The translations under genes and the position numbers were made by a program. A DNA stretch of 64,000 bases from positions 41,233,001-41,297,000 of the forward strand of contig JBAIAC010000004.1 of NCBI GenBank assembly GCA_037349315.1, given 5' to 3'. Of the stretch, positions 31,330 through 43,339 are shown piece by piece. The stretch comes from Chelydra serpentina (Eukaryota; Chordata; Testudines; Chelydridae). The notes beneath the pieces are model-generated. The model was not told the origin of the DNA. It saw nothing but the letters and a program-made list of their open reading frames with translations, and searched no databases. Every line of letters starts with the position of its first letter. Position 1 is the first letter of the stretch.

Positions 31330-31982
31330 GGAATGAGAAACTCCCTTTCAGAAAATCTAGTTAAGGGCCAGGCACTGCCCATTATAACCCCTCAATTTCA
31401 GTCATTAAAATGCACTGTAGGCTGATCTTGCCTGGCAAAGTCTTTGTCCGGGAGGAAATGTCATCTCTGAAATGTTTCTAAAGGAGCTGTTCATTATCCT
31501 AAACAAAAGCCCCAACACAGTTAGTGGAAAAGTTCAGGCACAAGATGGAGTTCAGTATTGCATTATCTAGTCACATGTCCTTGCATGCTTTGATGAGTCA
31601 TAGCAGGGGCCATTATTCATATTCTGGCTAGAAGGTTCACAGGAAAGTCCATCAGGCGGGGGTCAGCTTTTCCCATGGCCCATTGTGTTCATTGATGGGC
31701 CATTAACTTGAATGGTTCATCCACAATGTGCTGGCTAGACTGGATGTAAACTACTTTGTGGTTGTTACCTCGGAGCAAACACATTTTAAATACTGGTCCA
31801 TAGTCAATATTCATAACTTTACATACAATGACAGCACATACAATCCAAAGGGATATTTAATGTTCAACAGATCAAGCCTTTTAGAATGATACCTTACAAG
31901 GCACACTTTGTACAAAACACATCATAATTATATCACCATCGTAAATAAGCAAGGATGTTGCTTTGGGGTGCAGAATGTCACA
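31330..31982 (-). mobile_element. LTR remnant, same family as 50915-52049
   Basis: The minus strand starts TGTGACATTCTGC at 31982 and continues with TTTTGTACAAAGTGTGCC, GCCCCTGCTATGACTCATC and CTGAACTCCATCTTGTGCC, each with a counterpart in the same order in the solo LTR at 50915. Its 3' boundary could not be placed. No internal genes adjoin it. Confidence 0.65.
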
Positions 31983-33914
31983 GGCATATTGTACCATCTG
32001 TTCCCAAAGACGTCAACAGGGACTTGTGCTTAAACACAGATGGCATGAATTAAAAATTGATGGCATGATCAGGCCCATTTACTTGATCATATAAAATAAA
32101 CCTAGACAGATACCCTGATAACATCACATGAAAAATGTGCACATGCATATAGGGTAAAGCCTTGCAATGCATGGCTTCCTGACGGAGTCAGAAGTACAAT
32201 AGTATAAATCTTTTCAAACTGGTTTTATGAATAAAACATTTTGTATGTGAGAGAATCATCAATAAGAGATGTAACCTAATAAGTGAGAACTCAGTTAGCA
32301 AGCTTAAATGATATCTTCACTCATAAAAACCAAAGCTCTTCTAGTTTCTATTGTAATGAGACAAAAGTAATATGTGAATAAAGAAGATTCAGTTTGATCC
32401 GCTAAAGCTACTGTCTCTCAGCTACCAAAGTAATCATTACCTAGTAGTCCCAAATGTAAACCAAGATCCCACACTTTTTATCGTGTGCTTGGCCAATCCA
32501 TAATAGGACTATCCCATGCTCCCAGTATATTTTTAGCCTTAATGTAAATAACTGCCCTCCAGCACTAGCACATCTTGCTAAGAATACTGTAACATCCTGA
32601 GAATGATATTTTCCCTCCCAGTGCTAAGAGCATTTTCGGAGGGTATTAAAAGCACAAGGCCAACTTCAGTTGCAGCTAATTAGCATATACTTTTGCTCAT
32701 GGGCTAATTCCATGTTTATAAATCACTCTTACTGTAGGTATCTCAAAATTATGTAGTCAAATCACAAAAAAGTAACAGAGTTTGAAAGATACAGAAGTAT
32801 TTTCAGATTGCTCTAGGAGATTCACACACTGTCAGATTCAGCCTCTGTCAAGAGACAATGTGTAGTGTCAAGTGCTTTTTGTGTGTAAACCCCAAGGCCT
32901 GAAGCTCGGAGGGTATGAAGCATGCTAGTATCATGCATTGGTGAACGGGAAAAAGAATGGACAGAAGCTCCATAGGGGAAGCATCTCTGTCACCATCTAT
33001 TCGTGAACAGGGGAAAGCGTGGATACAGAGAGAGTTCCCTTGCATAAGCTTTCTACCAGAAATCCTCCAACTGACACTTTGGGGACATCAAACTGTAAGT
33101 GGAGTGTGGCAGAGGGAGAAGAGGGAAGTAATATAATAAAGGGACATTCACCTATTGGACAGTCATGCTGGCTGGTGAGGAAATGAGTTGAATTACTGCT
33201 AAAAGTACAGTGGGGGATATTTTAGTCATTATTCCTTAATATATATTGTAGCTGTGGTTTCCCAAGTTGAAGCTGTCCCCCCTGCTCCCTAATAAACTAT
33301 TGTCTTGTTTTATATCCAGACTTAATGCCTGTGAGCAGGGCAGTATTCCCTATTAAGGGTGCCCACTGGATGGGGGGAATAAGAGCTCGAGTTAGTGGTG
33401 TTCTGTAATTTTAAGAGGAACCCATAGATATTTGAACCTGTACCCTGATGCTGCCACCATCACCTGGCAGAAGCATTACATATGTGTATTTCTTTTTTAT
33501 TTGGCAATGAGAGCTTGTAGAGCTAAAATATTAAGATAAATAATGTAGTGATAATGTTGTCATATTAGCAAGTTAAGTGTTAACCATTTAAATTTCATGG
33601 GACAATTTAATCCATCCCTTTTAAGGAGAGTGAGTATCACTTTTGAAGACTTGGTTCATATGTCATGGAGTTATTTGGGAATGATACTCTTATATTATTG
33701 TATGTAGAGTATTTGCCTTATACTGATTTTTTTAAACGAATTTATCAATTATAAGAAAAAAGTTACCTTTATTTCCATTTAATTATTGTAGGGGATTTGA
33801 ATAAGCCAGGCTATCATGGTATATTGAAACAAGAAGGCTCATGTTTAATGTCCCTGTAAATTAATGTTGCAATCTGACCAAAATTCTATTTACTGGTCAT
33901 ACAGATTCCTTCTT
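31983..33914. other. Non-coding DNA, nothing recognised
   Basis: AT-rich; no repeat ends or coding signatures supported. Confidence 0.4.
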
Positions 33915-34860
33915 TAAAAACATAGGAATTGCAGTACCAGAGCAGTTGCCCAGCTAGCCCAATGTCCTGTTCCTGACAGTAGCTGGAATCAGATGCTTCA
34001 GCACAAGTGTAAGAAACTCTATAGCATGCAACTAGGGAACAGCCTGCCTATACGATAATTTTCTTTCAAACTCTTTCAGTTAAAGTTTGATTTATACTCT
34101 AAAACATGCTTTCCAAATGTGTTTTAGTCCTAACCAGAGTAACTGCAGAAGGGATCACTAGCCATATAAATGTCCAACCCTCTTTTAACCCAACCAATTT
34201 CTTAGTCTCAACTGCCTCTAGTGCAGTGGTTCTCAACTGTGGTTCACTGCTTCTTCAGGGAAAGCCGGTGTGTTTACCTGCCACGTCCGCAGGTTCGGCC
34301 AGTCGCGGCTCCCACTGGCTGTGGTTCGCCACACCAGGCCAATGGGAGCTGCAGGACGCGGCCCGGGACGGGGGATGTGCTGTCCACTGCATCCCGCAGC
34401 CCCATTGGCCTGGAGTGGTGAACCTGTGGACGCGGCAGGTCAACAAACTGGCCCGGTGCACCAGGGGCTTTCCCTGAAAAAGCGGTGGACCACAGTTGAG
34501 AACAGGTATGAGGCAGGTACAGAGGAGTTATCTTCTCTGTACCATTCATTAGTTTGCATACCTCTATCATATCCCAGCTTATTCCTCTTCTCTTTAAATT
34601 AAAGAACCCTAATAATTCAGTTTCTCTCTTCTATTTCTGCTATATAATTTTTGAGATATGGTGTTCAGAACTGAATACAGTATTCCCAGTAAGGGCATAC
34701 CATTGGTTTACAAAATAATTCTATAATATTTTCAGTATTTGCCATCCCATCCAGAACGCATCCTAACATGTTTGTTTATTTTGCTGCAGCTTCACATTGT
34801 CCAGAAGTTTGCACTGTGCTGTCCATTCGATGCTCAGTTCTCTCTCCTTCTCAAATAAAA
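33915..34860 (-). mobile_element. Old CR1 (L3-like) fragment split by a hAT MITE
   Basis: Left part (33915-34223) includes AGCCCAATGTCCTGTTCCTG and ATATAAATGTCCAACCC; right part (34505-34860) includes TTTGCATACCTCTATCATAT, TTTTTGAGATATGGTGTTC and CAGTATTCCCAGTAAGGGC. Both correspond to the 3' coding region of an old CR1 group on the minus strand. The hAT element 34224-34504 separates them and is younger. Confidence 0.65.
34224..34504. mobile_element. hAT MITE (CAGTGGTTCTCAACTG type)
   Basis: Left end CAGTGGTTCTCAACTGTGGT and right end CCACAGTTGAGAAC are inverted, with CTTCAGGGAAAGCC / GGCTTTCCCTGAA continuing the arms inward. About 280 bp, GC-rich centre with CCAATGGGAGC / CCCATTGGCC inverted pieces. 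The last about 6 bases of the right end and the right target duplication are altered. Open frames in it come from the palindromic GC-rich sequence, not a gene. Confidence 0.8.
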
Positions 34861-35979
34861 ATAGCAATCAAGGTTACATTTTGAAGAGTGAGTGTCACAC
34901 AGCAATCAAACAAGTGTGAACTGTGGGTCATAAATGCAATTACCATGGATGAGAGAAGAGGCAGGAAAAGACTCAGGAGCATAGAAAATACAAGGGAAAT
35001 ATACTTTTAATTTTAGGCCCTGTAGGAACAGACACAAAAATTCCCATGACTTTATAACAATATAACACTGAGCTAAAATTTTTAAGCCCCCAGAGTTAGA
35101 GCAAGCCAGGCTAAATAAAAACTTTGTTCAGGCTGGCGCAGGCTGAATCAAGCTAAATTCAGTCTTTCAAGACTGGAACAGGTCTTTCCCTAAGCAAAGT
35201 TCCTCAGATAACTCTGTACCCAGGCTAATTAAGTCTTCCAAAACCGGAACTGTCAGGCTTTTGGACCAGTCTGACTGTTCTGAAGCTGCAGCAAACTTTA
35301 TAGCTCCTGAACTCTACTTCCACTAAACTCCAGTAATCAGTGACAGGCCACTCCGACAACAGAAGACTGCAGAAAAGCCAAACAGATTACAGTCAAAATA
35401 TCCATAGCTATATGCAGTGCAATATAGGGACCCCATTCTGCAGCTCTTACTCATGTGAGTAGTTTCTGCTTATGTAATAACTCCTGCATAGGTCGTAAGC
35501 AAGGTTCAATTCCAGGACCTTCAGTGCTGCAGCACAAACACTATACCACTTAAGAAAATAGAGTAACTCCATTAGCTGGCAGCAGTAGTAGGCTGTCAAA
35601 TTTCAGTGGACCAGTCACTAGAAAGAAGTGACCCATGCTCTGCCATGGTGTTGCATTGTGGTCTATTCACATGACTCAGAACTACATTTATGGATAAGGC
35701 TTGGCACGATTAGGCCCTTGGTTATTAAATCCCTTAAACAGTTATCTATGTTGCGGAGTCTGAGATAACTAACAGCCAGGACACCCAATGAAATCCTTCA
35801 ATATCATCGTATCAATCATCTTCATCTTGCAAACATTTTAAGGGGAAAAAAGAAGGCTGATATAATAAACATACAAATTCTATACATATCTTTAATATCT
35901 TTAACAGATTGAAAGTTTTCCTTTCATTTTAACTAGCCTGCTCAGTATTTATTTCTGATATCCTTTGGTAAATGCATTA
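34861..35979. other. Non-coding DNA with a hairpin-element trace near 35431
   Basis: ATTCTGCAGCTCTTACTCAT at about 35432 resembles the CTTACTCATGTGAGT-type palindromic elements (compare 60296). Nothing else could be supported. Confidence 0.4.
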
Positions 35980-35987
35980 AACTAAAT

Positions 35988-36205
35988 CAGAGCTTGTCAA
36001 ATTTTTGTACCGGTGACCCCTTTCATATAGCAAGCCTCTGAGTGAGACCTCCCCTTATAAATTAACAACAATTTTTAATATATTTAACACCATTATACAT
36101 GCTGGAGGCAAGCGGGGTTTGGGGTGGAGGCTGACAGCTTGCAACCCCCCATGTAATAACCTCGCAACTCCCTCCAGGGTCCAGATCCCAGTTTGAGGAC
36201 CCATG
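35988..36205. mobile_element. Complete hAT MITE with near-perfect 8-bp target duplication
   Basis: Starts CAGAGCTTGTCAAATTTTT and ends CAGTTTGAGGACCCATG. The flanks AACTAAAT (35980-35987) and AACTAGAT (36206-36213) match in 7 of 8 positions, the hAT signature. About 218 bp, no coding capacity. Confidence 0.85.
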
Positions 36206-36460
36206 AACTAGATGTACTAAATGAAAATGAAAAGCAAAATTTCTTCCACATTCATCATTTGAGACTTCAAGGATCTCTTGGTGGTGCTATGGCCATTATA
36301 AAATGCAGTGTTCTTAGGACATTCAAGTGGTTGTGAAATTATTCTCCCTCCATGGATTCTCACAAAGACTGTTTTTAATACAGCTAATCTACAGCATCTG
36401 ACCTGAACAGAGATCAAGCAAAATCAGGGAATGTCACTTCTTCTCTTATCTGGCTTCAAG

Positions 36461-36745
36461 CAGTAGCGTAGCCAGGTCTTGAGCACAGGGGGAGCGGCGC
36501 TATAAAAAGGCGCCTCCCCGCTCCCCCTGTACTCACCCTGCGGCGCTTTAAAGGGCCCGGGGCTCCAGCCGCTGCGGAGCCCCGGGCCCTTTCGGCGCTT
36601 TAAAAGGCCGGTGGCTCCCTGCAGCGGCAGGAGTCGCCGGCCTTTTAAAGCGCCACCCTAGCCAGGCTCGGGCAGCGCCTTAGCACCGCTTTTCCTCACA
36701 GGGGGAGTGGCCGCTCCCCCTGCTCCCCTCCTGGCTACGCTACTG
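36461..36745. mobile_element. Complete GC-rich hAT MITE with two internal hairpins
   Basis: Ends CAGTAGCGTAGCCAGG and CCTGGCTACGCTACTG (allowing an inserted base pair) are inverted. Flanks GCTTCAAG (36453-36460) and GCCTCAAG (36746-36753) differ at one base of eight. Inside are two hairpins: GGGCCCGGGGCTCC / GGAGCCCCGGGCCC, and GGCGCTTTAAAAGGCCGG / CCGGCCTTTTAAAGCGCC. GC content is far above the neighbourhood. Related fragment at 23202. Confidence 0.9.
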
Positions 36746-37601
36746 GCCTCAAGAGCTTTTTAGAGCTGATAGCAAATAGGCAATTCTATCCCTCCTATTA
36801 CTTTCAGAGATTGCAGGAAACATCTGTCCAATTTGTATTCATTCCTAAATATAAATATGATCCAAATACCATCTTAATATTAATTAGCAGAATGACCTCT
36901 GACTGCAGATCCTGTGGTATCTGTAGTGGAAAAATAAAACGTGCTGGAAAGGGACTGCTCTTTCCTTTTACTGACAAACTCATCTTTTGAAACGTTATCA
37001 AAATACATTTACCTGCAACATTCTTGAAGGCAGCATATATACTACTTACAATAAAATAAAGACAAGTAAGTAGCATTCCCCAGGGGATAATGTCAGGAAC
37101 TCATTCAGATTTAAAATATATATCAATACTTCCTCCTTACATCCAACATACTTTGCTGTCTTGTTTAGAGCATGAGAAGTCACTGAGAGAAAATTGAAGT
37201 TGCTAAGAAGAAAACATGGCCAAAGTAAGAACAGGTTACATGAAGAGACAAAATTTATAGCATTATCTTTTTTTTAAAGGGGCATTTTATTCATTTGGAG
37301 TTAATTTGCTTATGAACAGATGGTCTGGTGGGTCAAAGGAGAAGGGCTTTTATTAGGGATAAGTCAGTTGAATAATAACTTGAATATAGTGAAGCACCCT
37401 TTAATTACATTGTTCTGTGTACATTAAATCTGTTCCTAGAACAGTTTTATTATTTTAGAAGCTACTCATTCAAGAAGTCTTCACTTTGTGAAACTTTATA
37501 TGAAATTGCAGAAGAGAGGGATTTATGCCATTTATTTTTTTCAAAGGGTGGCTGTAAAATTTTGATAAACATTCTATTAAAATAAATAAATAAATGGAGA
37601 T
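36746..37601. other. Non-coding DNA, nothing recognised
   Basis: AT-rich; a short AAATAAATAAATAAAT run at about 37580 precedes the SINE tail. Confidence 0.45.
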
Positions 37602-37793
37602 ATGCCAATCTCCTAGAACTGGAAGGACCTTGAAAGGTCATTGAGTCCAGTCCCCTGCCTTCACTAGCAGGACCAAGTACTGACCCCTGACAGATTTTTG
37701 CCCCAGATCCCTAAGTGGCCCCCTCAAGGATTGAATTCACAACCCTGGGTTTAGAAGGCCAATGCTCAAACCACTGAGCTATCCCTCCCCCCT
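37602..37793 (-). mobile_element. tRNA-derived SINE with CR1 tail (older copy)
   Basis: On the minus strand: ATAGCTCAGTGGTTTGAGC (A box), TGAATTCAATCC (B box), GGGATCTGGGGC body, then GGACTCAATGACCTTTCAAG tail. More mutated than the other two copies (21549, 60901), with a tail resembling the older CR1 fragment at 52612 (GTCATTGAGTCCAG). Confidence 0.8.
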
Positions 37794-37965
37794 GAAGCTA
37801 AAATGCAACATATATATTCATATATAAGTGAGTTGTTTGTAAGATGTGCGCTGTATTTCTTTTCCTGTGAAGTTTTTTATGACTACCATATTAAGAGTTA
37901 ACTTTAAAATCTAGATTTGGCACTTGTCTGACTTGTTTTCGCGTCCCATTTTTTGTCAACTTTTT

Positions 37966-38045
37966 GAGCCAGATCCTTATCTGATGTAAATCAGTATTGC
38001 TCCATTTAGATCAATAGAGTTAGGCAGTTTTACACTAGCTGAATG
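37966..38045. repeat. Palindromic MITE remnant
   Basis: GCCAGATCCTTATCTGATGT and AGTTTTACACTAGCTGAATG flank a GCTCCATTTAGATCAATAG centre; a diverged member of the hairpin family with a CCATTGACTTCAATGG-type centre. Confidence 0.45.
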
Positions 38046-38181
38046 TTTGTCCTTTATTTGCTGCTATTGCCTCTTCATTATCTGCAAATTTGCTTAGTTT
38101 TATTTCTCACTTTCGTTAGAGAACTGTGAGTGTTACCTGCATTCATCCTCTCTTCCAAACATAGGTGTTGACACACTAGAA

Positions 38182-38375
38182 CAGGGGTAGTCTATTTTTT
38201 GTCAAGATGCAAATTTCTTGGTCAAGGTATAGTTAAGGTCCAGACTCTAGTGAAAATAATAAGAAACAACAACAACAATAATGATAATAATAAGTAAATA
38301 AAAAGATTTCATGGTCTGTTCAAAAGCATCTGGCAGTCCAGATTTGGCCCAAGGTCCACCTATTGACTACCCCTG
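38182..38375. mobile_element. hAT MITE with target duplication
   Basis: Starts CAGGGGTAGTCTATTTTTT and ends TATTGACTACCCCTG; the ends pair as CAGGGGTAGTC / GACTACCCCTG. Flanks CACTAGAA and TACTAGAC share the central six bases ACTAGA. The middle has an AAC/AATAATG-type simple repeat (about 38264-38300). Confidence 0.85.
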
Positions 38376-38532
38376 TACTAGACATGTAGCATTCCCTGCT
38401 GAACCATTAGCCCAGTTCATAACCAATCCCTTTTATTTATAAATTATAAAAAACATCTGAGTAAATTCTTTTGCTATTACAAGTAATTTTTCTCAAAGCA
38501 AACTTGACCAGAATCAAACAATTTGAACAATC

Positions 38533-40375
38533 AAGAAGGCCAAATCACAATTGGAGTTGCAACTAGCAAGGGATGTTAAGGGTAACAAGAAGGGTTTCTA
38601 CAGGTATGTTAGCAACAAGAAGAAGGTCAGGGAAAGTGTGGGCCCCTTACTGAATGGGGGGAGGCAACCTAGTGACAGAGGATGTGGAAAAAGCTAATGT
38701 ACTCAATGCTTTTTTTGCCTCTGTCTTCATGAACAAGGTCAGCTTCCAGACTACTGCACTGGGCAGCACAGTATGGGGAGGAGGTGACCAGCCCTCAGTG
38801 GAGAAAGAAGTGGTTCAGGACTATTTAGAAAAGTTGGACGAGCACAAGTCCATGGGCCCAGATGCACTACATCTGAGGGTGCTAAAGGAGTTGGCAGATA
38901 TGATTGCAGAGCCATTGGCCATTATCTTTGAAAACTCATGGCGATTGGGGGAGGTCCCGGATGACTGGAAAAAGGCTAATGTAGTGCCCATCTTTAAAAA
39001 AGGGAAGAAGGAGGATCCGGGGACCTACAGGCCAGTCAGCCTCACCTCAATCCCTAGAAAAATCATGGAGTAGGCCCTCAAGGAATCAATTTTGAAGCTC
39101 TTCGAGGAGAGGAAAGTGATCCGGAACAGTCAGCATGGATTCACCAAGGGCAAGTCATGCCTTACTAACCTAATTGCTTTCTATGATGAGATAACTGGCT
39201 CTGTAGATGAGGGGAAAGCAGTGGGTGTGCTATTCCTTGACTTTAGAAAAGCTTTTGGTACGGTCTCCCACAGTATTCTTGCCAGCAAATTAAAGTAGTA
39301 TGGGCTGGATGGATGGACTATAAGATGGATAGAAAGCTGGCTAGATTGTTGGACTCAATGAGTGGTGATCAATGGCTCCATGTCTAGTTCGCAGCCGGTA
39401 TCAAGCAGGGTGCCCCAAGGGTTGGTCCTGGGGCCGGTTTTGTTCAATATCTTCATTGATGATCTGGAGGATGGCGTGGATTGCACTCTCAGCAAGTTTG
39501 CAGATGATACTAAACTGGGAGGAGTGGTAGATACACTGGAGGGCAAGGATAGGATACAGAGGGACCTAGACAAATTAGAGGATTGGGCCAAAAGAAATCT
39601 GATGAGGTTCAACAAGGACAAGTGCAGAGTCCTGCACTTAAGACAGAAGAATCCTATGCACTGCTACAGTGGCTAGGCAGCAGTTCTGCAGAAAAGGACC
39701 TAGGGGTTGCAGTGGATGAGAAGCTGGATATGAGTCAACAGTGTGCCCTTGCTGCCAAGAAGGCTAACGGCATTTTGGGCTGTATAAGTAGGAGTATTGC
39801 CAGTAGATCAAGGGACGTGATCATTCCCCTCTATTTAGCATTGGTGAGGCCTCATCTGTAGTACTGTGTCCAGTTTTGGGCCCCACACTACAAGGAGGAT
39901 GTGGAAAAATTGGAAAGAGTCCAGCGGAGGGCAACAAAAATGATTAGGGGGCTGGAGCACATGACTTATGAGGAGAGGCTGAGGGAACTGGGGTTATTTA
40001 GTCTGCAGAAGAGAAGAATGAGGGGGGATTTGATAGCGGCTTTCAACTACCTGAAAGGGGGTTCCAAAGAGTATGGATCTAGACTGTTCTCAGTGGTAAC
40101 AGATGATAGAACAAGGAGTAATGGTCTCAAGTTGAAGAGGGGGAGGTTTAGGTTGGATATTAGGGAAAACGTTTTCACTAGTAGGGTGGTGAAGCACTGG
40201 AATGGGTTACCTAGGGAGGTGGTGGAATCTCCTTCCTTAGAGTTTTTTAAGGTCAGGATTGACAAAGGCCTGGCTGGGATAATTTAGTTGGGGATTGGTC
40301 CTGCTTTGAGCAGGGGGTTGGACTAGATGACCTCCTGAGGTCCCTTCCAACCCTGATATTCTATGATTCTATGAA
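38533..40375 (+). mobile_element. 5'-truncated CR1 LINE (plus strand)
   Basis: Homology to the CR1 at 42150-46540 starts at about 38533 (AAGGCCAAATCACAATTGG) within the linker between endonuclease and RT and continues to the 3' tail (TATTCTATGATTCTATGA, ending 40375). It contains the full RT region but no ORF1 or endonuclease, as expected of incomplete target-primed reverse transcription. No target duplication was found, which is usual for CR1. Confidence 0.95.
38654..40287 (+). pseudogene. CR1 reverse transcriptase, broken by stops and a frameshift
   Basis: The frame through 38654-39676 reads the RT from [15 protein letters not shown] through [51 protein letters not shown] and FADDTKLGG (the catalytic F/YADD box, about 39496-39522). 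In-frame stops occur at about 39071, 39296 and 39359. A deletion of about 14 bp near 39668 shifts the remainder by one frame; the C-terminal part (39583-40287) goes on with DLGVAVDEKL..., one stop at about 39859, then [19 protein letters not shown] and [13 protein letters not shown] to a natural end. Non-functional. Confidence 0.95.
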
Positions 40376-40396
40376 TTTGAAACTAGGGTTAAAGTC

Positions 40397-40514
40397 CTAG
40401 TGAAGACAAGGCAGTCCTTGTCTTCACATGCATTAGGAGGTGCAGTTAAAGACTCCAGAGGATCATGGGGTTTAACTCAACCTGCTACAACTACAACTGC
40501 CTTGTCTTCACTAG
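40397..40514. mobile_element. Short MITE with inverted ends
   Basis: CTAGTGAAGACAAGGCAG (40397) and ACTGCCTTGTCTTCACTAG (ending 40514) are near-perfect inverted repeats. The interior repeats TTGTCTTCACATGCATTAGG once more near the left end. 118 bp, non-coding; family not assigned. Confidence 0.8.
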
Positions 40515-41139
40515 CATTTTAATCGGAGTTAGCTAACTCATGTTAAGAACACACCTTTTTCATAGTGAATAAAAGGCCTTAGCCAGTGACATTTCCCTTA
40601 CTATATTTAAGGCCTCATCCTTGTTTTCATTTTCCAATTGTTCTGAGACAGGATGGGGTTGAAATCTTAAATATAAAAATTAATCACTAATGTGCTGGGT
40701 ACTGTAATCTGGCAGCTCCTGCAGGTAATCTCTTGCATCAGTATTGCGCATAGCTGTTAAAACTTGCAAGCTTCTCTTCCATTCCTTCACAGAGTCTGGG
40801 TGTTTAAGTAGTTGCATGAGGCTGACAAAATCTTGGCACTTGCTTTTTGGCATTGCCCATCACTACTTTTTGTTCTCCTAGACTTTTGTGACAAAACAAA
40901 CATCTGGAGTGGGATTAATGGCTGCAAGATTCAGACGTCAATTTTTGAAATATCAGTCTCTCACAGCAGCATTTCTAATGTATCAAAACCTGGCCCAGAC
41001 GTTGAATTGGTTGGTAGCTGTGGGGTTAGTTGGGAGGGGGAAGATTGTTTTATGGAGGCTATAGCATGGGCTGGATATAAACTAGCCTACCTACTTGCAT
41101 TTCTGAAATCTGTGAGAGCAGTTCTACAATTTAATTGTA

Positions 41140-41285
41140 TCTGTATTACAATAGCACCATGACAAGAGGCCCCAATTAAGAGCAGGGCCCCACTCTGCTA
41201 GGTGGTGTACAAACACATAATAAGAGAGAGTCTCTGCCCTGAAGAGGCTGCAATCTAAGTAGATAAGAAAGACCATCCCCATTCT
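41140..41285 (+). repeat. Old amniote interspersed repeat (MIR-like or DNA)
   Basis: ATTACAATAGCACCATGACA, GAGGCCCCAATTAAGAGCAG, GGGCCCCACTCTGCTAGGTG, TACAAACACATAATAAGAGA and CTGCCCTGAAGAGGCTG occur in the order of a repeat abundant in reptile genomes that I recognise but cannot name with certainty. Confidence 0.5.
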
Positions 41286-41534
41286 CCAAAGGAGCCCAAA
41301 AGTTTTTCTACTCCAACTTCCCTCCTTGGAAATATAGCAGTAGAATTGGTACCATGGGTTACCTCTTTTTTTTAAACTGTCTTCATCCTGAAAGAAGAAG
41401 AAAATCATTCAGAAAGACTAGAAAGTGAGGGAAAGAATACATGCTAAATATATACATACCCAAATCAGTGAGTCCAGGTTGTCTAGGTTACAAAGGAAAT
41501 GAACAAACAGCATTACTGTACCACTGATGATTAT

Positions 41535-41720
41535 TTTTTGAAAAGTTTTGGAAACCAACAGAGATATCAGAAAACTGGAAAAAGGTAAATGTATGAATCT
41601 TCAGAAAATGAAAGAAGAGTGAGCTTGGAAAAATGCAAGGTAATAAACCTGGAGTAAGGAAAATAATCCAAAAGGTGGCTGTTCAATGGGAAATTAAAAA
41701 TGGAAAGTAGTAATGATAAG
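41535..41720 (+). pseudogene. Small old CR1-like RT fragment
   Basis: Translation from about 41540 gives FWKPTEISENWKKVNV, one stop, then IFRK, matching the CR1 RT stretch [19 protein letters not shown] (as at 38940-39000). About 50 bases later EKCKVINLE matches [11 protein letters not shown], so several hundred bases between are deleted. Confidence 0.6.
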
Positions 41721-42235
41721 GGTGAGAAGCACACGTGCAATATGCTCTATTGCCTTTATCCAGCTAAATAAACACAGTGCCTCTTTCTGCACCAGCTGAA
41801 GAGCCTGTGTAATCTTGGCTTCTCCAATCAGTGTAAATTCCAGCAACCCATTCAGAGGTGACACAGGTGGCCTCCAGCAAAGTACCTTCTAAATGAAGAA
41901 ATTAATTAGCTGTGTCAGAATAGATCAGTGTCATCACTGGGTTGCTGCTGCTGCTACATTACTGCAGTAAAATTAACAGCTGTTCATTTTTTTTTTTTAG
42001 TAAGACCTCACAGTAAATATCTAGCTGTGCCCAAATGATTACACCTGCAAGTGGGACAAATGTGGTGCGTAGGATCATATGGTCCTAGTTAAGTTACCTG
42101 TGCTCTGTCTCAGTCATGGTCACCCAATTCTCTCTCCCAAACCCTTCACACATAGGATCATAGAATCTCAGGGTTGGAAGGGACCTCAGGAGGTCATCTA
42201 GTCCAACCCCCTGCTCAAAGCAGGACCAACCCCAA

Positions 42236-43333
42236 CTAGATCATCCCAGCCAGGGCTTTGTCAAGCCTGACCTTAAAAACCTCTAAGGAAGGAGATTCCA
42301 CCACCTCGTTAGGTAATCCATTCCAGTGCTTCACCACCCTACTAGTGAAAACGTTTTCCCTAATATCCAACCTAAACCTCCCCCTCTTCAACTTGAGACC
42401 ATTACTCCTTGTTCTATCATCTGTTACCACTGAGAACAGTCTAGATCCATACTCTTTGGAACCCCCTTTTAGGTAGTTGAAAGCCGCTATCAAATCCCCC
42501 CTCACTCTTCTCTTCTGCAGGCTAAACAATCCCAGTTCCCTCAGCCTCTCCTCATAAGTCATGTGCTCCAGCCCCCTAATCATTTTTGTTGCCCTCCGTT
42601 GGACTCTTTCCAATTTATCCACATCCTTCTTGTAGTGTGGGGCCCAAAACTGGACACAGTACTCCAAATGAGGCCTCACCAGTGCCGAATAGAGGGGAAT
42701 AATCACGTCCCTCGATCTGCTGCAAATGCCCCTACTTATACAGCCCAAAATGCCGTTAGCCTTCTTGGCAACAAGGGCACACTGTTGACTCATATTCAGC
42801 TTTTCGTCCACTGTAACCCCTAGGTCCTTTTCTGCAGAACTGCTGCCCAGCCTTTCGGTCCCTAGTCTGTAGCAGTGCATGGGATTCTTCCGTCCTAAGT
42901 GCAGGACTCTGCACTTGTCCTTGTTGAACCTCATCAGATTTCTTTTGGCCCAATCCTCTAATTTGTCTAGGTCCCTCTGTATCCTGTCCCTACCCTTCAG
43001 CGTATCAACCACTCCTCCCAGTTTAGTGTCATCTGCAAACTTCCTACGGGTGCAGTCCACACCATCCTCCAGATCGTTGATGAAGATATTGAACAAAACC
43101 GGCCCCAGCACCGACCCTTGGGGCACGCCACTTGATACCGGCTGCCAACTAGACATGGAGCCATTGATCACTACCCGTTGAGCATGACCATCCAGCCAGT
43201 TTTCTATCCACCTTACCGTCCATTCATCCAGCCCATACTTCTTTAACTTGCTGGCAAGAATACTGTGGGAGACTGTATCAAAAGCTTTGCTAAAGTCAAG
43301 AAATAGCACATCCACTGCTTTCCCCTCATCCAC
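42236..43333 (-). pseudogene. CR1 ORF2 reverse transcriptase, C-terminal 365 codons intact
   Basis: An uninterrupted frame covers the RT catalytic half: [15 protein letters not shown] (residues 10-24, first catalytic Asp region), [21 protein letters not shown] (68-88 region), FADDTKLGG (99-107, the YADD-type box) and the CR1 C-terminal block through [20 protein letters not shown] to the natural stop at 42236. The frame opens at 43333 only because an 11-bp deletion near 43365 (compared with 63568-63580) shifts the reading frame upstream. Confidence 0.95.
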
Positions 43334-43339
43334 AGAGCA

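Noticed and set aside
34224..34504. Overlapping frames of 66-123 codons on both strands
   Set aside because: They come from the GC-rich palindrome of a hAT MITE; the same composition opens all frames.
42258..43181. Plus-strand frames of 72-100 codons across the CR1
   Set aside because: They are antisense to the RT, and the same antisense frames recur in the other CR1 copies (62467-63390), as expected from shared sequence.
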